Below are positions 60,755 through 64,000 of a stretch of 64,000 nucleotides of DNA, piece by piece. The notes beneath the pieces are model-generated. The model saw nothing but the letters and a program-made list of their open reading frames with translations. It did not search any database and was not told where the DNA came from. This stretch comes from Caldibacillus debilis DSM 16016 (GTDB lineage Bacteria; Bacillota; Bacilli; Bacillales; Caldibacillaceae): positions 123,644 through 187,643 of the forward strand of contig NZ_KB912902.1 in NCBI RefSeq assembly GCF_000383875.1. Reading direction: 5' to 3'. A program made the position numbers and the translations under genes. How positions within the stretch are numbered: the first letter of the stretch is position 1; every line of letters begins with the position of its first letter.

Positions 60755-61885
60755 ATGGAAAAATTCCTGAAACTTCTCCTCAGCCTATGCTTGTTTTTGC
60801 CGGCGTTGACCGTTCCGTCGGCCGCCGGCGCCGCATCCGCCAAAGAGATGTCCGTGCACTTTATCAACGTCGGCCAGGGAGATGCCATCTACATCAAAGC
60901 CCCTTACGGGGAAGACATCCTGATTGACGGAGGCCGGGACGGGGATAAGGTCGTTTCCTATTTGAAGAAGCAAAAGGTCAAGGATATTGAAATCATGATT
61001 TCCACCCATCCCGACGCGGACCATATGGGCGGTCTGGATGAAGTGCTGAAGGCCTACCGGGTCAAATCGGTTTACGCGCCGAAAGTCAGTCACACCACCA
61101 AAGTTTATCGGGACTTTCTGTATGCGGTGAAAAAAGAAGGGCTAAAAATCAAAACGGCCAGCAAAGGAGTCAAACTGGCCGTAAAGGGAACAACCGCGGC
61201 CTTCGTCGGGCCGGTAAAATCCTACAAAACGGATTTGAACAATTGGAGCGCCGTGCTGAAGCTCACTTACGGGAAAAAATCCTTCCTGTTTGCCGGAGAT
61301 GCGGAAACGAAAGCCGAATCCGACATGATCCGGGCAAAGGAAAATTTGAAAGCCGACGTGTTAAAAGTCGGCCATCACGGGGCGAAAACCTCCACCAGCG
61401 AAGCCTTTTTAAAAGCGGTGAAACCGGCCTACGCAGTGATCAGCGCCGGCAAGGGGAACCAGTACGGGCACCCTTCCGCCGAAGTCTTGAACCGGTTGAA
61501 AAAATATAAAGTAAGCCTGTTCCGCACCGATCAGCAAGGAACCATTGTCGCAAAAACCGACGGGAAGAATATCCGTTTCAACGTAAAACCGGCCGGCACG
61601 GCCTCCGGTTCCAACCCGGCCTACAAATTGACGGCAAGCCTTGACAATACCCAGCCCAAGCAAAACGGCACCATCCGCCTCACGGTGAAAGGGTTGCCGA
61701 ACGGGACGGATTTCCGGGCGGTCTTCCATTACAAAACAACGACGACCGCTTACAGCGGAAAAATCGGAACTCCCTTGGCCGTAAAAATCGGCCGTGCGAC
61801 GAAAGGGTATAAAGTGATCATCGATGTTTCCGCCGTCTATAAAGGAAAAACCTATAAAACCCAAACTTTCTTTACCCCGAGATAG
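60755..61885 (+). CDS. Secreted MBL-fold hydrolase related to ComEC C-terminal domain
   Basis: A 376-residue protein. A signal peptide (LLLSLCLFLPALTVPSAAGA) is followed by a metallo-beta-lactamase domain (about 32-275): VHFINVGQGDAIYIKAPYGEDILIDGG, the metal motif STHPDADHMGG, SAVLKLTYGKKSFLFAGDAE, KVGHHGAKTSTSEAFL and YGHPSAEVLNRLKKY. A C-terminal Ig-like domain (about 285-376) completes it. The ComEC-type MBL domain is a presumed extracellular nuclease; a role in DNA or phosphate scavenging is inferred. AGAGGGGG precedes the ATG. The DUF3006 gene follows after ten bases, a pairing common in Firmicutes. Confidence 0.9.
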   Translation: MEKFLKLLLSLCLFLPALTVPSAAGAASAKEMSVHFINVGQGDAIYIKAPYGEDILIDGGRDGDKVVSYLKKQKVKDIEIMISTHPDADHMGGLDEVLKAYRVKSVYAPKVSHTTKVYRDFLYAVKKEGLKIKTASKGVKLAVKGTTAAFVGPVKSYKTDLNNWSAVLKLTYGKKSFLFAGDAETKAESDMIRAKENLKADVLKVGHHGAKTSTSEAFLKAVKPAYAVISAGKGNQYGHPSAEVLNRLKKYKVSLFRTDQQGTIVAKTDGKNIRFNVKPAGTASGSNPAYKLTASLDNTQPKQNGTIRLTVKGLPNGTDFRAVFHYKTTTTAYSGKIGTPLAVKIGRATKGYKVIIDVSAVYKGKTYKTQTFFTPR

Positions 61886-61895
61886 GTGGCGGAAG

Positions 61896-62111
61896 ATGAA
61901 ATACATCATTGATCATTTCGAGGAAAAGTTTGCCGTTTGTGAAGATCCGGAAGGGAGGCTGGTGGACATCGAACGAAGCAAAATCCCGAAGGAAGCAAAG
62001 GAAGGCGATGTATTAATCTGCAAAAACGGAAGGTTTGCCGTCGACAAAAAACAGACGGAAAAACTGAGAAGGGAAATTGAAAGGTTAATGGAAGAAGTCT
62101 GGGAAGATTGA
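61896..62111 (+). CDS. DUF3006 protein
   Basis: A 71-residue protein, [20 protein letters not shown] ... [20 protein letters not shown] ... [19 protein letters not shown]-like end. This is the DUF3006 family, small proteins usually encoded next to ComEC-like MBL hydrolases, as here. Function unknown. GGTGGCGGAAG precedes the ATG, and the gene follows the hydrolase by ten bases, so the two form an operon. Confidence 0.85.
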   Translation: MKYIIDHFEEKFAVCEDPEGRLVDIERSKIPKEAKEGDVLICKNGRFAVDKKQTEKLRREIERLMEEVWED

Positions 62112-62135
62112 CCCTCAAAGAAATGGAAAAGAAGA

Positions 62136-62171
62136 ACCGGCGGACCCTGCCGCAAACCTTGGCCCGCCGGT
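62136..62171. terminator. Possible hairpin between convergent genes
   Basis: ACCGGCGG/CCGCCGGT (62136-62143 and 62164-62171). On the minus strand TCTTCTTTTCC follows. T-tracts are weak on both strands. Confidence 0.4.
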
Positions 62172-62271
62172 GCTTGCGCTTGAACCTTTTCCGTTCCCTC
62201 GCCGCTTCCGCAAAGGTGGACCGGAACTCCCGCTTTTGCCGGAAGACGGGCAAACGGGGAACGTTTTCCCC

Positions 62272-63753
62272 TTACCGCAGCACCGTCTTCCCCATCAAAT
62301 ACCGGTCCACTTCCCTGGCCGCCCCCCTTCCCTCCCGGATGGCCCAGACCACGAGGCTTTGGCCGCGCCGGGCATCCCCCGCGGCAAACACCCCATCCCG
62401 GTTTGTCCGAAAATCTTGAAAGCTCGCTTTGATTTTGCCGTTTTCGGCTTCCACCCCGAATTGCTCCAGCAGCCTGTCATCCGTCCCGGAAAAGCCGATC
62501 GCGACAATGACGCAGTCGGCCGGCCAAACCCTTTCGGTTCCGGGAATCGCTTCGAAAATGTAGCCGCCGTCGCCGGACGGCGTTTTTTTCATTTGAACGG
62601 TGTGGACCTCCTTGACGCGCCCCCGTTCGTCGGCGACGATTTTATCAGTTCGGATCAAATATTCCCGCGGATCGCTCCCGAAAAGGGCCATCGCTTCCGC
62701 ATGGGCATAGTCCACGGTAAAGACGTTCGGGTCGGCCGGCCAAAGGTTGTCTTCCGTACGGAAGCGGGGGAGGGGCGGATGTTTGCCGAATTGGACGACG
62801 CTTTTACAGTTTTGCCGCAGAGCGGTGGCGACGCAGTCCGCCCCCGTTTCTCCCCCGCCGATTACGATCACCCGTTTTCCTTCCGTATCGATGAAACCGT
62901 CTTCCGTACGGTCCGGGTCCAAAAGCCTTTTCGTGGCGCCGGTCAAAAAATCCATCGCCATATGGACCCCTTTGGCATCGGCTCCTTCGATATTCAAAGG
63001 CCGATGTTTTTGGGCGCCGGTGCAAAGGATGACCGCATCATATGTGCGCAGGATGTCGTCGGCTGAAATATCCTTCCCGACTTCCGTGCCGGTGACAAAA
63101 ACGACCCCTTCTTCCTCCAACAGCCGGATCCTTCTTTCCACCACATCCTTTTCCAGCTTGACGTTGGGGATCCCGTACATGAGGAGCCCTCCCGGCCGGT
63201 CCGCCTTTTCAAAAACGGTGACGGCATGCCCCCGTTGATTCAACAGGTCGGCGGCCGCAAGGCCGGCAGGCCCAGACCCGATGACGGCCACCCTTTTTCC
63301 GGTCCGATGTTCCGGAATCCGTGGCCGGATCCATCCCATCTCAAACCCTTTATCGATAATCGCCCGCTCGATGGCTTTGATGCTGACCGGCCCGCCGGAG
63401 ATGGCCAGCGTGCAGGAGCCTTCGCAGGGGGCGGGGCAGATCCGCCCGGTAAATTCCGGAAAATTGTTCGTCAAAAGCAGCCGTTCCAACGCCTCTTTCC
63501 ATTTTCCCCGGTAGACGAGATCGTTCCATTCGGGGATCAGATTATGGATCGGGCATCCTGCGGCCGCCCCGCCGATTTCCATTCCGATATGGCAAAACGG
63601 GGTCCCGCAATCCATGCAGCGGGCCGCCTGCCGTTTCAAGGCGTCTTCGGAGAAGGGAAGGCTGATTTCCTTCCAGTCCCTGATCCTGGTTTTCGGATCC
63701 CGTTCCGGCTGCTCCTCCCGTTCATATTCCAAAAAACCGGTCAGCTTTCCCAT
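62272..63753 (-). CDS. gltD: Glutamate synthase small subunit
   Basis: A 493-residue subunit (called GltB in B. subtilis, GltD in E. coli). The N-terminal [4Fe-4S] cysteines lie in CMDCGTPFC and CPAPCEGSC. The FAD motif is [17 protein letters not shown] (about 145), the NAD(P)H motif [18 protein letters not shown] (about 283), and the C-terminal FAD loop [20 protein letters not shown]. It passes electrons from NADPH to the large subunit, which makes glutamate from glutamine and 2-oxoglutarate. The ATG eight bases behind AAGGAG was taken as start rather than the overlapping GTG. It follows the large-subunit gene by 17 bp. Confidence 0.95.
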   Translation of the reverse strand: MGKLTGFLEYEREEQPERDPKTRIRDWKEISLPFSEDALKRQAARCMDCGTPFCHIGMEIGGAAAGCPIHNLIPEWNDLVYRGKWKEALERLLLTNNFPEFTGRICPAPCEGSCTLAISGGPVSIKAIERAIIDKGFEMGWIRPRIPEHRTGKRVAVIGSGPAGLAAADLLNQRGHAVTVFEKADRPGGLLMYGIPNVKLEKDVVERRIRLLEEEGVVFVTGTEVGKDISADDILRTYDAVILCTGAQKHRPLNIEGADAKGVHMAMDFLTGATKRLLDPDRTEDGFIDTEGKRVIVIGGGETGADCVATALRQNCKSVVQFGKHPPLPRFRTEDNLWPADPNVFTVDYAHAEAMALFGSDPREYLIRTDKIVADERGRVKEVHTVQMKKTPSGDGGYIFEAIPGTERVWPADCVIVAIGFSGTDDRLLEQFGVEAENGKIKASFQDFRTNRDGVFAAGDARRGQSLVVWAIREGRGAAREVDRYLMGKTVLR

Positions 63754-63770
63754 TTTCCCCACTCCTTTCC

Positions 63771-64000
63771 TTATCCGTTCCGTGCCCCGCCGGCCATGTT
63801 CGCCTCCCTTTCCTTCCCGTGCACCGACAAAAAGGCCTGGTAAAGGGCTTCCTCCTCCCCGGCACCAGCCTTCCGCCGGATCTCCATTTGCCGCAGGATC
63901 TTTTTATATTCGCGGGGGATCACTTTCACCCAGCGGTCCTGCCATTCTTTCCAATTCCGCAAAACCGCGGCCGCTTTTCGGCTTCCCGTATATTTGCAAT
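63771..64000 (-). CDS. gltB: Glutamate synthase large subunit, C-terminal end (cut by window edge)
   Basis: The visible frame reads KYTGSRKAAAVLRNWKEWQ, then VKVIPREYKKILRQMEIRRK to the stop. This is the C-terminus of ferredoxin/NADPH-dependent glutamate synthase large subunits (gltA in B. subtilis, gltB in E. coli), the 'tgS.kA..iL..w......F.kVmP.dYkr.L' pattern. The gene continues past base 64000. The next gene is the small subunit 17 bp downstream, which confirms the operon. Confidence 0.9.
   Translation of the reverse strand, partial: CKYTGSRKAAAVLRNWKEWQDRWVKVIPREYKKILRQMEIRRKAGAGEEEALYQAFLSVHGKEREANMAGGARNG

Overview
The window looks like a chromosomal segment of a moderately GC-rich, spore-forming member of the Bacillaceae. 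The supporting genes are a gerA-family germinant receptor operon, a YhcN/YlaJ sporulation lipoprotein behind a sigma-G-type promoter, a KinA/KinE-like PAS histidine kinase, a yybP-ykoY manganese riboswitch before a TerC protein, TnrA/GlnR boxes before an ammonium transporter, and neighbourhoods also known in Bacillus subtilis (swrC/yerO, ytcI/ytcJ, yfiB/yfiC, a ytrA-type GntR operon). A single 867-residue AdhE and the base composition would suit a thermophilic bacillus of the Caldibacillus/Parageobacillus kind, but that is inference; no rRNA or other species marker is present.

Layout. 1-3993: ogt (cut by the window edge) and a soluble histidine kinase, then a TerC gene under a Mn2+ riboswitch. 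4.1-7.1 kb: an SDR dehydrogenase, a secreted thermonuclease and a small membrane protein. 7.2-11.2 kb: the germination operon in A-C-B order. 11.6-17.9 kb: an acyl-CoA synthetase, a solitary HsdS with no HsdM or HsdR, a PH-domain protein, a low-molecular-weight phosphatase and a macrodomain protein. 18-24.4 kb: a lower-GC region of decay, with a WYL regulator, a HIRAN protein, an IS21-type transposase remnant, glycerate kinase and a 5'-truncated GH13_18 sugar phosphorylase. 24.6-33.3 kb: an ABC transporter with a long coiled coil, the sporulation lipoprotein, a nitronate monooxygenase, and a nucleotidyltransferase/exonuclease pair. 34.3-43.5 kb: ammonium transporter, AdhE, and an RND pump divergent from its TetR regulator. 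43.5-46.4 kb: repeats and broken genes. 46.5-58 kb: mbcS/ytcJ-like pair, a heterodimeric ABC exporter, and a five-gene GntR-controlled ABC operon. 59.2-64 kb: a metzincin protease, a lipoprotein, a secreted ComEC-like MBL hydrolase with DUF3006, and the glutamate synthase genes.

The most unusual structure is a pair of gene-free arrays (about 33.48-33.90 kb and 58.6-59.12 kb) made of degenerate units of about 21 bp around the core TGTTGGACA. They lie in opposite orientations 25 kb apart. They share the same irregularities (an 11-codon-long unit carrying FDRKT and a unit one base short), so they are diverged copies of one element. Their reading resembles a heptad coiled coil (LSNIxxx), but both are broken by stops. 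The function is unknown.

Other structural features are a three-unit array of hairpin-plus-T-tract repeats, a 60-bp repeat array, a 63-bp repeat block beside one 21-bp array, and many 300-800 bp GC-rich stretches without genes. In those GC-rich stretches the long open frames look like composition artefacts.
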